From assembly GCA_012934845.2 (NCBI GenBank), contig WNNJ02002286.1, forward strand, positions 1 to 64,000: a stretch of 64,000 bases of DNA, read 5' to 3'. The translations under genes were made by a program, and so were the position numbers. This DNA comes from Pomphorhynchus laevis. Its lineage: Eukaryota > Acanthocephala > Palaeacanthocephala > Echinorhynchida > Pomphorhynchidae. The notes under the pieces are model-generated. The model saw only the letters and a list, made by a program, of their open reading frames with translations, was not told the DNA's origin and did not search any database. Shown piece by piece: positions 63,568 through 64,000 of this stretch (position 1 is its first letter; each line of letters starts with the position of its first letter).

Positions 63568-64000
63568 ATGAAGAAAGCAAATTCGAAGAGAGCGTCAAAC
63601 ACTATACATATCACGCAACATCGTAATGCGTATAAGCGGCTAGAGGGCGAATGCTGCAATAAAGGCTGTGAAGTGTGGTCTATTGTCGACATTCCTTTAA
63701 ATACCGAGTCGTCACTCAAGAGCAAGGACTTTTATTGCGGCTTTTGTTCTGCTACAATGATTTCGGCCCTCCAAATGAAACTAGTGCAAAATATGGTTTG
63801 TGATGTGAATTGTTGTGATATATCGTTACCTATCAACTTAAATGACGTTCGTGTCTCTCAAGACAGCACGGACCATCAAACTTCGATAAACACCTGTACC
63901 GTTAATCCTGTCGTTAAGCTGCCATCCTATGTGAACCGAGGATTGAATTACCTTCACTGTCATCTACGCATCAGCACGATAATACTTCAAATGCCGAACT
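63568..64000 (+). CDS. LINE ORF1 N-terminal part, cut by window edge (family N)
   Basis: Starts at ATG 63568 after the leader repeats and stays open to the window end (144 codons). Residues about 30-65 hold the finger ECCNKGCEVWSIV...FYCGFCSATM, with all cysteines present. It aligns with the finger in LINE L, family B and the fragment at 8350. The following region is Ser/Thr/Asn-rich, as in LINE L ORF1. No stop or shift seen, so this could be the start of a better-preserved element that continues outside the window. Confidence 0.65.
   Translation, partial: MKKANSKRASNTIHITQHRNAYKRLEGECCNKGCEVWSIVDIPLNTESSLKSKDFYCGFCSATMISALQMKLVQNMVCDVNCCDISLPINLNDVRVSQDSTDHQTSINTCTVNPVVKLPSYVNRGLNYLHCHLRISTIILQMPN

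Noticed and set aside
1-64000. CRISPR array, bacterial operon or prophage
   Set aside because: No spaced direct repeats, no ribosome-binding sites or prokaryotic gene layout; all coding traces are eukaryotic retroelements.

Overview
This window looks like a transposable-element graveyard from an AT-rich animal (metazoan) genome. I see no convincing host gene, tRNA, rRNA or CRISPR. Nearly every long reading frame is a piece of a retroelement: non-LTR elements (LINEs) with apurinic-type or restriction-like endonucleases, one Penelope-like reverse transcriptase, and Gypsy-type LTR fossils. The species cannot be named from sequence alone; a mix of CR1/L2-like, R1/I-like, restriction-endonuclease LINEs, Penelope and Gypsy points to an invertebrate.

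Layout. 1-4166: two head-to-tail LINEs with a restriction-like endonuclease; the second has a nearly whole 890-residue protein. 4170-8240: minus-strand CR1-like LINE (called L) with an intact ORF1 and a broken ORF2. 8350-9850: four short LINE pieces on alternating strands. 9960-11290: Penelope-like RT. 11800-15300: pieces of two related L2-like families, called A and B, plus an LTR fossil. 15749-21634: a 1,026-bp direct repeat around an R1/I-like RT. 21515-22800: a B copy. 22800-27200: AT-rich DNA with foldbacks, hammerhead-like motifs and diverged tandem repeats. 27205-32510: a long B copy interrupted by an A copy. 32840-41480: a four-level nest: a CR1-like RT relic holds a Gypsy fossil (G1), which holds a second, younger Gypsy copy (G2, identical 80-bp LTRs) and a B fragment. 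41640-45891: further restriction-endonuclease-LINE, B and A pieces. 45967-58816: a 6.4-kb tandem duplication carrying a nearly full-length B element. 58602-61930: a Gypsy fossil (G3) interrupted by B. 62190-64000: two more plus-strand LINE fragments, the last running off the window.

How the parts relate. Families A and B end in the same 3' sequence: a short hairpin (GCGTGC / GCACGC) followed by TTGCCACGTTAAA. The loop length differs by family, so the hairpin may be the mark their reverse transcriptases recognise. Four different LINE families begin ORF1 with the same Cys/Trp-rich finger, and several carry short tandem repeats just upstream of or within the start of ORF1. The nesting gives a relative order of insertion. 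The 6.4-kb duplication is the most recent large event; its copies differ by roughly a dozen substitutions seen by eye plus one 14-bp repeat unit. All coordinates of element edges are read by eye and may be off by several bases unless a terminal repeat is quoted.
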